Below the pieces are notes generated by a model. That model made no database searches and was not told the origin of the DNA. It worked only from the letters and a program-made list of their open reading frames with translations. 64,000 nucleotides of DNA from Myxococcus guangdongensis (lineage in GTDB: Bacteria; Myxococcota; Myxococcia; Myxococcales; Myxococcaceae): positions 496,001 to 560,000 of the forward strand of contig NZ_JAJVKW010000002.1 of the NCBI RefSeq assembly GCF_024198255.1, in the 5' to 3' direction. Below are positions 10,445 through 20,269 of this stretch, piece by piece; position 1 is the first letter of the stretch; each line of letters opens with the position of its first letter. The position numbers and the translations under genes are program-made.

Positions 10445-11188
10445 ATGCCCTCCTCGCGCACCATCGCCGTCATCCCCGCCCGTCACGCCAGCACCCGATA
10501 TCCGGGCAAGCCGCTCGCCCTCATCGCCGGCCGTCCCATGGTGGAGCATGTCTGGCGCCGCTGTCAGGAAGCAGGCGTCTTCCACGAGGTCTGGGTCGCC
10601 ACCGACGACGAGCGCATCCGCGCCACCGTCGAGTCCTTCGGCGGCCGCGCGGTGATGACCAGCCCCGCGTGCGCCACGGGCACGGACCGCGTGGCCGAGG
10701 TCGCCCGCGCCCGTCCTGACGTGGACGTCTGGGTGAACGTGCAGGGCGACGAGCCCCTGGTCGACCCGGCCGCGCTCGAGGCCCTCGCCGGACTCTTCGA
10801 CGACACCGCCGTGCGCATGGGCACCCTCGTGCGTCCCCTGGAGGCCGACGAGGCGGAGAGCCCACACGTCGTGAAGGCGGTGCTCGCGCTCAACGGCGAC
10901 GCGCTCTACTTCAGCCGCAGCCTGGTCCCCCACGCCCGGGAGACGGGCACCCCCGTCCCGCGCTGGGGCCACATCGGCCTGTACGGCTACCGGCGCGACG
11001 TCCTGCTGCGCCTCGCGGACCTGGCCCCCACGCCGCTGGAGGAGACGGAGAAGCTGGAGCAGCTGCGCGCGCTGGAGCACGGCATCTCCATCCGCTGCGC
11101 CCGCGTCTCCTGGCGCACGGTGGCCGTGGACATCCCCGCGGACGTCGCGAAGGTCGAGGCCGTCATGCGCGAGAAGGGCCTGCTCTAG
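10445..11188 (+). CDS. kdsB: 3-deoxy-manno-octulosonate cytidylyltransferase (KdsB)
   Basis: A 247-residue enzyme that activates Kdo as CMP-Kdo for lipopolysaccharide core assembly. IPARHASTRYPGKPL (nucleotide-binding loop), WVNVQGDEPLVD and WGHIGLYGYRRD are diagnostic. The length equals that of E. coli KdsB. It lies 3.4 kb before pyrG-kdsA-kdsC, so the Kdo genes are near one another but not in one operon. The convergent aldo/keto reductase ends 14 bases away. Confidence 0.95.
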   Translation: MPSSRTIAVIPARHASTRYPGKPLALIAGRPMVEHVWRRCQEAGVFHEVWVATDDERIRATVESFGGRAVMTSPACATGTDRVAEVARARPDVDVWVNVQGDEPLVDPAALEALAGLFDDTAVRMGTLVRPLEADEAESPHVVKAVLALNGDALYFSRSLVPHARETGTPVPRWGHIGLYGYRRDVLLRLADLAPTPLEETEKLEQLRALEHGISIRCARVSWRTVAVDIPADVAKVEAVMREKGLL

Positions 11189-11202
11189 AACACGCCCCGG
11201 CC

Positions 11203-12051
11203 TCAGAGCATCGGCAGCTCGTCGGTGGAGGCCCCCCGCGGGAACGCGGCGTCGATGCGCGCCAGTTCCTCCCGGGACAGCTTCAGCGACGCGGCCGCGG
11301 CATTGTCGCGCAGATGCGCCACGCGGCTCGCCTTCGGGATGGCGAACAGCGAGGGCCGCCGCACCAGGAACTGGAGCGCCACCTGTCGGGGCGTGACGCC
11401 ATGCGCGCCGGCCACGGCCTCCAGCACGCGGCCCCCCGGACTGTCGGGACGCGGGAAGCGACCGTTGCCGAACGGGCTGTAGCCCACCACCGCGATGCCC
11501 CGCGCCTCACACCACGGCAGCACTGCGTGTTCGATGGCGCGCTCCCCCAGGTGGTACAGCACCTGGTTGCACGCGATGCGCTCCGGCTTCGCGAGCTCGA
11601 CGAGTTCCTCCAGCTCCGCCACGCCGAAGTTGCTCACGCCCCACGAGCGAATCTTCCCGTCCGCCACCAGCTTCTCGAAGGCGCGCACCGTCTCCTCCAA
11701 CGGATGCGAGCCGGGCCAATGCAGCAGGTAGCAATCCAACGTGTCGGTGCGCAGCCGCTTCAGGCTCCGCTCACACGCGGCCAGCGTGCCCGCATACGTC
11801 GCGTTGGACGGCATCACCTTCGACACCAGGAAGACCTCCTGACGTCGGCCGGCGATGGCCGCGGAGACGATGGACTCCTCGACGCGGCCGTGGCCATACA
11901 GCTCCGCGGTGTCCACGTGCGTCAGCCCCAGGTCCAACCCCGCGCGCAGCGAGCGGATGGCCTCGTCGCGGTCATCCTCCTCCATCTGCCACGTCCCCTG
12001 ACCGAGGACGGGAACCTGCTTGCCGGTACCGCCGAAGACGCGCTGCTCCAT
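11203..12051 (-). CDS. Aldo/keto reductase
   Basis: A 282-residue TIM-barrel oxidoreductase of the aldo/keto reductase superfamily, which uses NADPH to reduce carbonyls. The catalytic tetrad is visible: Asp and Tyr in HVDTAELYGHG, Lys in VFLVSKVMPSN and His in CYLLHWPGSH. The C-terminal cofactor-binding part is seen in LFAIPKASRV. Substrate is unknown. It starts at ATG 12051, divergent from the ABC exporter, whose GTG lies 95 bases away. Confidence 0.9.
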   Translation of the reverse strand: MEQRVFGGTGKQVPVLGQGTWQMEEDDRDEAIRSLRAGLDLGLTHVDTAELYGHGRVEESIVSAAIAGRRQEVFLVSKVMPSNATYAGTLAACERSLKRLRTDTLDCYLLHWPGSHPLEETVRAFEKLVADGKIRSWGVSNFGVAELEELVELAKPERIACNQVLYHLGERAIEHAVLPWCEARGIAVVGYSPFGNGRFPRPDSPGGRVLEAVAGAHGVTPRQVALQFLVRRPSLFAIPKASRVAHLRDNAAAASLKLSREELARIDAAFPRGASTDELPML

Positions 12052-12145
12052 GGCCTACCTCCGTGTCCGGAAGGATGAGCACCTCCCACCCGCTCCGACA
12101 GCCGGGAGCCGTGCGAAGCGGGAAACTCCGCGCTAGTCTCCGCGA

Positions 12146-13912
12146 GTGCCCGCCAGTCCGTCACCCGCCAAGCCCCGGCTCCCCTCGCGCGTGACGCTGG
12201 GTCGCCTGCTCACCCTCGCCCGACCCGAGGTCCCCACGCTCGTCGTGGGCACGCTCTTCCTGCTGCTCAGCAGCGCCGCCACGCTCGTCTTTCCCCGCGC
12301 CATCGGCGATTTGGTGGACGAGGCGCTCGGCGCGCGCAGCCGCGACAAGCTGGACACCATCGCGCTGGTGATGTTCGCCGTCTTCGTCGTGCAGTCGGTG
12401 GCGATGGCGCTGCGCGCCTACCTCTTCAGCACCGCGGGCGAGCGCGTGGTGACGCGGCTGCGCAAGCGCCTGTTCCAGAGCCTGCTGTCCCAGGAGGTGG
12501 CCTTCTTCGACGAGCGCCGCACGGGAGAGCTCACCAGCCGGCTCGCCTCGGACACGAGCGTCCTGCAGAACACCGTCACCACCAACGTCTCCATGACGCT
12601 GCGCTACACCTTCCAGGCCCTGGGCGGCGTGGCGCTGCTGTTCTTCACCTCCCCCCGGCTGACGCTGGTGATGCTCGCGCTCATCCCCGCGGTGGCCATC
12701 GGCGCGGTGGTGTACGGCCGGCGCGTGCGAGTGCTGTCGCGACAGGTGCAGGACGCGCTCGCCGCCTCCAGCGAGGTCGCCGAGGAGGATTTGTCCGGCA
12801 TCCGCACCGTGCGTTCGTTCGCCGCGGAGGGCCACGAGGTGGAGCGCTACAGCGTCGCGGTGGACCGCGCGCTGGCGCTGGCGAAGGACCGCGCGCGCCA
12901 GTCCGCGCTCTTCATGGGCATCGCCTCGCTGGCCATGTACGGCTCCACCGCGGCCATGCTCTGGTACGGCGGCCGCATGGTGGTGGACGGCGAGCTCACC
13001 GTCGGCGCGCTCACCTCGTTCCTCATCTACACCTCGCTCGTGGCGCTCTCGCTGAGCGCCGTGGCGGAGGTGTGGGCGGACTTCATGCGCGCCAGCGGCG
13101 CGGCCGAGCGCGTCTTCGAACTGGTGGACCGCGTGCCCGCCATCCCCGCCGGAGGCCATCAGCTCCCGTCAGTGAAGGGCCACGTGGAGTTCCGCGGCGT
13201 GCGCTTCTCCTACCCCACGCGCGCGGACGTGCCGGTGCTCCAGGGGCTGGACCTGGAGATCAAGCCCGGCGAGGTCGTCGCCGTGGTGGGCCCGTCGGGC
13301 GGAGGCAAGTCCACGCTCGCCTCGCTCATGTCGCGCTTCTACGACCCGCAGGGCGGCGCGGTGGTGCTGGACGGACATCCCCTCACCACGCTCGAGCCCG
13401 AGTGGCTGCGCCGCAACGTCGGCATGGTGGCCCAGGAGCCGCAGCTGTTCTCCTGCTCCATCGCGGACAACATCCGCTACGCGCGGCCCGACGCCACCGA
13501 CGCGGAGGTCGAACACGCCGCGCGCGCCGCCAACGCCCACGACTTCATCCAGCGCTTCCCGGAGCGCTACGACACCCAGGTGGGCGAGCGCGGCGTGCAG
13601 CTGTCCGGCGGTCAGAAGCAGCGGGTCGCCATCGCCCGCGCGGTGCTCAAGGACCCCCGCCTGCTCATCCTCGACGAGGCGACGAGCGCGCTCGACGCGG
13701 AGAGCGAGCACCTGGTGAAGGACGCGCTGGAGCGCCTGATGAAGGGCCGCACCACGCTCGTCATCGCCCACCGCCTGTCCACCGTGGCCAACGTGGACCG
13801 CGTGCTCGTGCTGGAGTCGGGCCGCATCGTCCAGAGCGGCACCCACGCCAGCCTCATGGGCCAGGAGGGCCTCTACCGCCGCCTGGTCGAGCGCCAGTTC
13901 GTCGCGGCCTGA
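12146..13912 (+). CDS. ABC exporter, fused membrane and ATPase domains (MsbA/ABCB type)
   Basis: A 588-residue half-transporter: an ABC transmembrane domain with six helices (about 30-310), then a nucleotide-binding domain. The ATPase shows Walker A GPSGGGKST, Q-loop (VAQEPQLFS), signature LSGGQKQR, Walker B LLILDEATS and the switch histidine in VIAHRLST. It would act as a homodimer that exports a lipid or other hydrophobic substrate across the inner membrane. Its place among Kdo/LPS genes fits an MsbA-like role but does not prove it. The start is GTG at 12146. Confidence 0.88.
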   Translation: MPASPSPAKPRLPSRVTLGRLLTLARPEVPTLVVGTLFLLLSSAATLVFPRAIGDLVDEALGARSRDKLDTIALVMFAVFVVQSVAMALRAYLFSTAGERVVTRLRKRLFQSLLSQEVAFFDERRTGELTSRLASDTSVLQNTVTTNVSMTLRYTFQALGGVALLFFTSPRLTLVMLALIPAVAIGAVVYGRRVRVLSRQVQDALAASSEVAEEDLSGIRTVRSFAAEGHEVERYSVAVDRALALAKDRARQSALFMGIASLAMYGSTAAMLWYGGRMVVDGELTVGALTSFLIYTSLVALSLSAVAEVWADFMRASGAAERVFELVDRVPAIPAGGHQLPSVKGHVEFRGVRFSYPTRADVPVLQGLDLEIKPGEVVAVVGPSGGGKSTLASLMSRFYDPQGGAVVLDGHPLTTLEPEWLRRNVGMVAQEPQLFSCSIADNIRYARPDATDAEVEHAARAANAHDFIQRFPERYDTQVGERGVQLSGGQKQRVAIARAVLKDPRLLILDEATSALDAESEHLVKDALERLMKGRTTLVIAHRLSTVANVDRVLVLESGRIVQSGTHASLMGQEGLYRRLVERQFVAA

Positions 13913-13996
13913 ACCCTCGCCTACCCTCCACGTCCGCTGCTAATCGCACCGGAAAGTGGCGCGAAATCAGGGGGGCGATTAATTGTTCCGGCCTCA

Positions 13997-14010
13997 AGAA
14001 AGGAGGTGAT
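13997..14010 (+). promoter_or_regulatory. Exceptionally long Shine-Dalgarno sequence
   Basis: AGAAAGGAGGTGAT matches the complement of the bacterial 16S rRNA 3' end over essentially its whole length. The AGGAGG core is followed by seven bases and then a TTG codon at 14014. Such complete complementarity is rare in this window and implies that ribosomes are recruited here. Confidence 0.6.
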
Positions 14011-14013
14011 GCC

Positions 14014-14061
14014 TTGAACGACAGCAAGAGTCAGGCGTCCACCTCCGCTTCGGTGGGCTGA
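14014..14061 (+). CDS. Possible 15-residue peptide (leader peptide or small protein)
   Basis: A TTG-initiated ORF of 15 codons ending in TGA, encoding a Ser/Ala-rich, hydrophilic peptide (MNDSKSQASTSASVG). Support comes from the near-perfect Shine-Dalgarno sequence seven bases upstream and an intrinsic terminator beginning 44 bases after the stop, which together make a compact unit. It could be a leader peptide in an attenuator, a tiny structural gene or a chance ORF. There is no run of regulatory codons such as repeated Trp or His. No homology can be judged at this length. Confidence 0.4.
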   Translation: MNDSKSQASTSASVG

Positions 14062-14104
14062 AACGGCTTTCCGTCGCGGTGGAAGACGCTAAAGGTTTCA
14101 GGGG

Positions 14105-14137
14105 CCCGTCTCCGCGCATGCGGGGGCGGGTCTTTTA
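14105..14137 (+). terminator. Intrinsic terminator or attenuator after the mini-ORF
   Basis: An 11-bp stem (CCCGTCTCCGC at 14105-14115 with GCGGGGGCGGG at 14120-14130, two G-U pairs) is closed by a GCAT loop. The T-rich tail TCTTTTA follows at once. It ends about 90 bases before the zinc-ribbon gene, so it could limit read-through into that gene. Confidence 0.7.
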
Positions 14138-14228
14138 CTTTCCGGTCGGGAATGGAAGTCCCGACAACCTGTTCCGACGCGCCGGGGGGAGTGGCCGACC
14201 CTTGACGTACCCATCCGGGAGATTCGCC

Positions 14229-14462
14229 GTGTCCATCACCCCGTGCCCCAGCCCTCTGCCCACCGCCCTGCGTGACGAGGAGTCCGTCGAGGCGCAGCGC
14301 AACCTGTACTGCCCCAACTACGACGCCTGCCTGCACATGGTCGTCAAGCGCGGCTGGGAGGGGTGGAGTTGCCGCAATTGCGACTTGCGCGACTTCCGCG
14401 TCGGACAACCCGACGTCCGGGAGTTCGCCGTGTCTCGCCCGGGTGCTTGGGACGGCAACTGA
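14229..14462 (+). CDS. Small zinc-ribbon-like protein
   Basis: A 77-residue protein with CPNYDACLH (Cys-X5-Cys) and CRNC (Cys-X2-Cys) separated by about 18 residues. This is enough for one zinc site of zinc-ribbon type. The middle (VKRGWEGWSCRNC) resembles small metal-binding proteins seen in myxobacteria, but I cannot name the family. The GTG at 14229 follows GGGAGA; the frame is open further upstream without a better start. It is followed by pyrG after 84 bases. Function unknown. Confidence 0.6.
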   Translation: MSITPCPSPLPTALRDEESVEAQRNLYCPNYDACLHMVVKRGWEGWSCRNCDLRDFRVGQPDVREFAVSRPGAWDGN

Positions 14463-17016
<2,554 letters not shown>

Positions 17017-17017
<1 letters not shown>

Positions 17018-17628
17018 TGAACACGACGAGGGGAGCCGAGCAAACGATGCAGACGGACGCACCTTCCAAGCCTGGAAAGGAAGAGCTGACGTCCCGCGCG
17101 GCGCGCGTGCGGCTCTTGGTCTTCGACGTGGACGGGGTGCTCACCGACGGCGGCCTGTATTACGGCGACGGCGGGGAGCTGATGAAGCGCTTCGACGTGA
17201 AGGATGGTCACGCCCTGGTCATGGCCCGGTTGTCGGGCCTGCCCGCCGCCATCCTCACCGCTCGCACCTCAGGAATCGTGGAGGCACGCGGGCGGGAGCT
17301 CGGGCTGGCGGCTGTGTTTCAAGGCCGCCGGGACAAGGGTGCCGCACTGGACGAGCTTCTCCAACAGTTGGGCGTACCCCATGAGGCCTGTGCCTACATG
17401 GGGGATGACCACAATGACCTGGCCCCGCTGTCGAGGGTGGGCTTGTCCGCGTGTCCTGCGGATGCAGTTCCCGAGGTGCGTCAGGAGGTCCACTTCGTGG
17501 CTCAGAGCCCGGGAGGCCGTGGGGCCGCTCGGGAGCTCGTGGAGCTCTGCCTCAAGGCCAGTGCCCGGTGGGACGGGGCCGTGGGTCTGATGAGGGGGAC
17601 TGATGGACGCAGTGCGCAGAGAGGTTGA
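17017..17628 (+). CDS. kdsC: Kdo-8-phosphate phosphatase, HAD family (KdsC)
   Basis: A 203-residue HAD-superfamily phosphatase that releases Kdo from Kdo-8-phosphate. The nucleophile motif VFDVDGVLTDGGLYY and the acidic motif YMGDDHNDLAPL are characteristic of KdsC. The first ATG (17017) overlaps the kdsA stop by one base. An alternative ATG at 17047 has a GGGGAG site and would remove ten non-conserved residues; both are plausible. It completes a pyrG-kdsA-kdsC operon. The C-terminal 30 residues extend past the usual domain end. Confidence 0.9.
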
Positions 17629-17702
17629 AGGAAACCCCGTATTCAAGGTAGGTGGTTGATTCCATGGGCAGCGGAATGATGCAGCAAGAGGGGAGTACGG
17701 CG

Positions 17703-18284
17703 ATGACGGACCAGCTCTACACGACGCACGACATCAGTCGTTTGCTTCAGGTGGATCCGTCCACGGTGAGCAAGTGGATTGACCGGGGCATCCTGATGGC
17801 CTTCAGGACGCCGGGCGGTCACCGCCGGGTGCGCTCGGCGGACCTGCGCACCTTCCTCATCGCGCACCAGATGCCGGTTCCGGAGGAGCTGGGCAGCGGC
17901 ACGGTGCGGCTGTTGGTGGTGGATGACGAGCGGGCGGTGCTGGACGCCGTCAAGCGCGCGTTCAAGCCGTTCTCCGCGCAGGTGGAGCTTCAGACGACGA
18001 CGAGCGGCGTGGAGGCCCTGCTGCTGGTGTCCGAGCAGAAGCCGCACGGGATGATCATCGACCTGAACATGCCGGACATCGACGGCCTCGAGGTCTGCCG
18101 TCGCATCCGCGCGCGCAAGCAGATGGAGGGTGTGCGGCTCATCACGATGACGTCCATGCACACCGCCGACGTCGTGGAGCAGTCCAAGCAGGCTGGCGCG
18201 CTCGCGTGCCTGGCCAAGCCGCTCGATGTGCAGCAGGTGCTGGAGCTGTTCCGCGTGCCCATCTCGCTCGGCGCCAAGCGCTGA
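17703..18284 (+). CDS. Excisionase/MerR-type HTH plus response-regulator receiver protein
   Basis: A 193-residue regulator with reversed domain order: a helix-turn-helix of the excisionase type at 5-52 (TTHDISRLLQVDPSTVSKWI, then RTPGGHRRV) and a receiver domain at 68-188. The acidic pair (VVDDE, 73-76) and phospho-acceptor Asp120 (IIDLNMPDIDG) are present, as is the conserved lysine in LAKPL. It should bind DNA in response to phosphorylation, but no partner kinase is adjacent. The ATG at 17703 is chosen for its GGGGAG site; earlier in-frame starts exist at 17652 and 17664. It follows kdsC by 74 bases. Confidence 0.85.
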   Translation: MTDQLYTTHDISRLLQVDPSTVSKWIDRGILMAFRTPGGHRRVRSADLRTFLIAHQMPVPEELGSGTVRLLVVDDERAVLDAVKRAFKPFSAQVELQTTTSGVEALLLVSEQKPHGMIIDLNMPDIDGLEVCRRIRARKQMEGVRLITMTSMHTADVVEQSKQAGALACLAKPLDVQQVLELFRVPISLGAKR

Positions 18285-18290
18285 GGTCGG

Positions 18291-18323
18291 GAGGGCTTCC
18301 GCCGCCCCCTCGCGGAAGCCCTC
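18291..18323. terminator. Hairpin between convergent regulator and hsp20 genes
   Basis: GAGGGCTTCCGC (18291-18302) and GCGGAAGCCCTC (18312-18323) form a perfect 12-bp stem with a nine-base loop. No long T-run follows on the plus strand. Its place just after the HTH-receiver stop fits a terminator. Confidence 0.5.
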
Positions 18324-18416
18324 GACAGGGGTGAAGAAGGAGGAAGCCGCGCCGTTCTCGGCGGACAGCGGCCTCCCAGGAGGGGTGTGCGCGCGATTCG
18401 ACGCCTCGCGCGGAAA

Positions 18417-18866
18417 TCAGCCCTGGACCTTGACCTCGATGACCCGAGGCTTGGACTCCTCGCGTCGCGGCAAGGTGAGCGTCAGCACGCCCTGCTCGTA
18501 GCGCGCCTCCACCTTGGTGGCGTCCACCGTCTCCGGCAGGGAGAACGAGCGCGTGAAGCTGCCCTGGGCTCGCTCCTGGCGGCGCACGGACACGCCCTCG
18601 GCGACGGGCTGTGCCTTGCGCTCGGCCTTCACGGTGAGCACGTCGCGCTCCACCGTCACCTGGATGTCCTTGGCGTCCACGCCCGGCACGTCGAGGTGCA
18701 GGGTGACGCCCGCCTCGGACTCGAGGATGTCGGCCGCGGGCACGCGCTCGCGGGCCGCGGACTGACGGAAGAAGCCCGGCTGGGCGAACTCACGGAAGAG
18801 CGCGTCGAAGTCGCGCATCAGGGGGTTCACCACCACGGCGGAGTTGAACGGGTTGCGATTCTGCAT
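18417..18866 (-). CDS. Small heat shock protein, Hsp20/alpha-crystallin family
   Basis: A 149-residue ATP-independent chaperone. The alpha-crystallin domain spans about 45-140, with DILESEAGVTLHLDVPG, VKDI-like KDIQVTVERD and the near-terminal GVLTLTLPR signature. Small heat shock proteins hold unfolding proteins; a related protein is abundant in Stigmatella fruiting bodies and spores. The ATG at 18866 has AGGAGA upstream and is preferred over 18920. The 259 bases upstream contain TTGACA on the minus strand (near 19018-19023), but no convincing matching -10 or heat-shock element. Confidence 0.9.
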   Translation of the reverse strand: MQNRNPFNSAVVVNPLMRDFDALFREFAQPGFFRQSAARERVPAADILESEAGVTLHLDVPGVDAKDIQVTVERDVLTVKAERKAQPVAEGVSVRRQERAQGSFTRSFSLPETVDATKVEARYEQGVLTLTLPRREESKPRVIEVKVQG

Positions 18867-19125
18867 GGTCTTCTCCTGTGCGTGACACTCCTCTGGCGGA
18901 GTGCACGGTGTGTGAATCACAGACGTTGTCGTTGTCAGCGGTTCCGCCTCGGGGGCCCCATCGGGGCTCCACTCCAGCGCCGCCTCACAAGACTCAAGAG
19001 AACCATGCTCCGGGACGTGTCAAGCAACGCCCCCAGGCCCTCGCGGCACCTTCACACCCTGCCCGCACGCCTGCTCTCCGGGCCTCCGAACGGGGGCCCT
19101 CCAGGACGGGCGGACGCGGTCGACT

Positions 19126-19320
19126 TCAGTCGTCGTCGCGGGCCAGGGCCACGGCGTAGGCCTCCTCGTTGCGCGACACGTGCACCGTCCACGGGCGGCA
19201 GCAGACAGGGCAGTCCTCGATGTAGCGCTCCGCGCTGGCGCCGATGGGGTCGACGTCGACCTCCACCTCTTCGCCACAGTAGGGGCACTGCTGGATGGCG
19301 GCTTCCGCGAAGGGCTGCAT
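19126..19320 (-). CDS. CPXCG-motif cysteine-rich small protein
   Basis: A 64-residue protein with CPYCGEE and CPVCCRPW, two Cys-X2-Cys knuckles about 22 residues apart. This is the Cys_rich_CPXG family (Pfam 14255), predicted to bind one zinc or iron ion. AGGAGG lies nine bases before the ATG at 19320. It diverges from the MshEN-type gene. Function of the family is not established. Confidence 0.8.
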   Translation of the reverse strand: MQPFAEAAIQQCPYCGEEVEVDVDPIGASAERYIEDCPVCCRPWTVHVSRNEEAYAVALARDDD

Positions 19321-19401
19321 GGTGGTGCCTCCTCGCCCTCGTAGCGGGCGAAAGCGTCGCGGACTGAGCGTCCGCGCCGTCAGACGGTAGACTCCCGAGC
19401 C

Positions 19402-20265
19402 ATGGCTTCTCCTTCCCGCAATCGCATCGGCGAAATCCTCGTCAAGGCACGCGTCATCGACGAGCTCCAGCTCCGCAGTGCCATGGCCTCCCTGGACCAG
19501 TGGGGTGGTCGGCTGTCGCGCGTCGTCTCCGACCTGGGGCTGGCCACCGAGGACACGATTACGGAGGCCATCTGCCAGGGCCTGGGGATGCAGCGCGTGC
19601 AGTTGGGCAACATCAGCCGGGACGCGGGCGCGCTCGCGCGCGTGGACATGACGCTCGCCGAGCAGAAGGGCGTCTTCCCCGTGTCGCTCAAGGACAACGG
19701 CAAGACGCTGGTGCTGGCCATGGCGGACCCCACGGACCTGGCCACGCTGGACCAGGTGGCGGCCCGCAGCCGAGCCCGGGTGGTCCCCATGGTGGCGGGC
19801 GAGCGTGAAATCGAGCACGCCATCCTGCGCCACTACCGAGGCCAGGAGCCGGTCATCAGCACCCGCTTCTCGCCCTCGCGCAACCAGTCCTCGGACACGC
19901 AGGCCACCGTCGACGAGCAGGAGGACGAGTTCAAGGTCGTCGACATGAGCGGCAAGACGGTGGTGAAGCGCATCGCCGACATCCTCCCGCCCGAGCCGCC
20001 CGCGGCGGCGCCAGCGCCCCGCGCTCCGGAGCGCCCCGCACCGCCCGTGGCGGCCCAGGGTTCGAGCGCGGCGGACATCCTCGACGAAATCCTCGCCGGC
20101 GGCCCGTCCACCACGCCCGAGTGGACGGACGAGGACCTGCAGCGGCTGCAGACGCTCCAGCAGAACCAGGAGAAGAGCTCCAAGATTCTGCGCGCCCTGC
20201 TGGAGCTGCTCCTGGAGAAGGGCAAGCTCCAGCAGCGCGAGCTCGCCGCCCGGATGCGCCTGTAG
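19402..20265 (+). CDS. Stand-alone MshEN (T2SS ATPase N-terminal) domain protein
   Basis: A 287-residue protein whose first 150 residues match the N-terminal domain of type II secretion/type IV pilus ATPases (NRIGEILVKARVIDELQLRS, then a second similar half). This domain binds cyclic di-GMP in MshE-type ATPases. The ATPase domain itself is missing: no Walker A or B is present. The C-terminal half is Pro/Ala-rich then helical (residues 235-287). It may be a c-di-GMP-responsive adaptor in this motile group; that is inference. The second-messenger residues deviate in places and binding is not certain. Confidence 0.75.
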   Translation: MASPSRNRIGEILVKARVIDELQLRSAMASLDQWGGRLSRVVSDLGLATEDTITEAICQGLGMQRVQLGNISRDAGALARVDMTLAEQKGVFPVSLKDNGKTLVLAMADPTDLATLDQVAARSRARVVPMVAGEREIEHAILRHYRGQEPVISTRFSPSRNQSSDTQATVDEQEDEFKVVDMSGKTVVKRIADILPPEPPAAAPAPRAPERPAPPVAAQGSSAADILDEILAGGPSTTPEWTDEDLQRLQTLQQNQEKSSKILRALLELLLEKGKLQQRELAARMRL

Positions 20266-20269
20266 CGCG

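Larger units (their letters stand above)
13913..14228. other. Gene-free leader region with mini-ORF and terminator
   Basis: The 316 bases between the ABC exporter and the zinc-ribbon gene contain no conventional gene. They do hold an unusually strong ribosome-binding site (13997-14010), a 15-codon ORF and an intrinsic terminator, listed separately. The stretch GCGATTAATTGTTCCGG (about 13974-13990) is AT-richer than its surroundings and could be part of a promoter, but no clear -35/-10 pair is evident. Confidence 0.5.

Noticed and set aside
18867-19125. Heat-shock promoter for hsp20
   Set aside because: A TTGACA and CTTG/CCCCGAT-like pieces exist on the minus strand, but spacing does not fit sigma-70 or sigma-32 consensus well enough to call.
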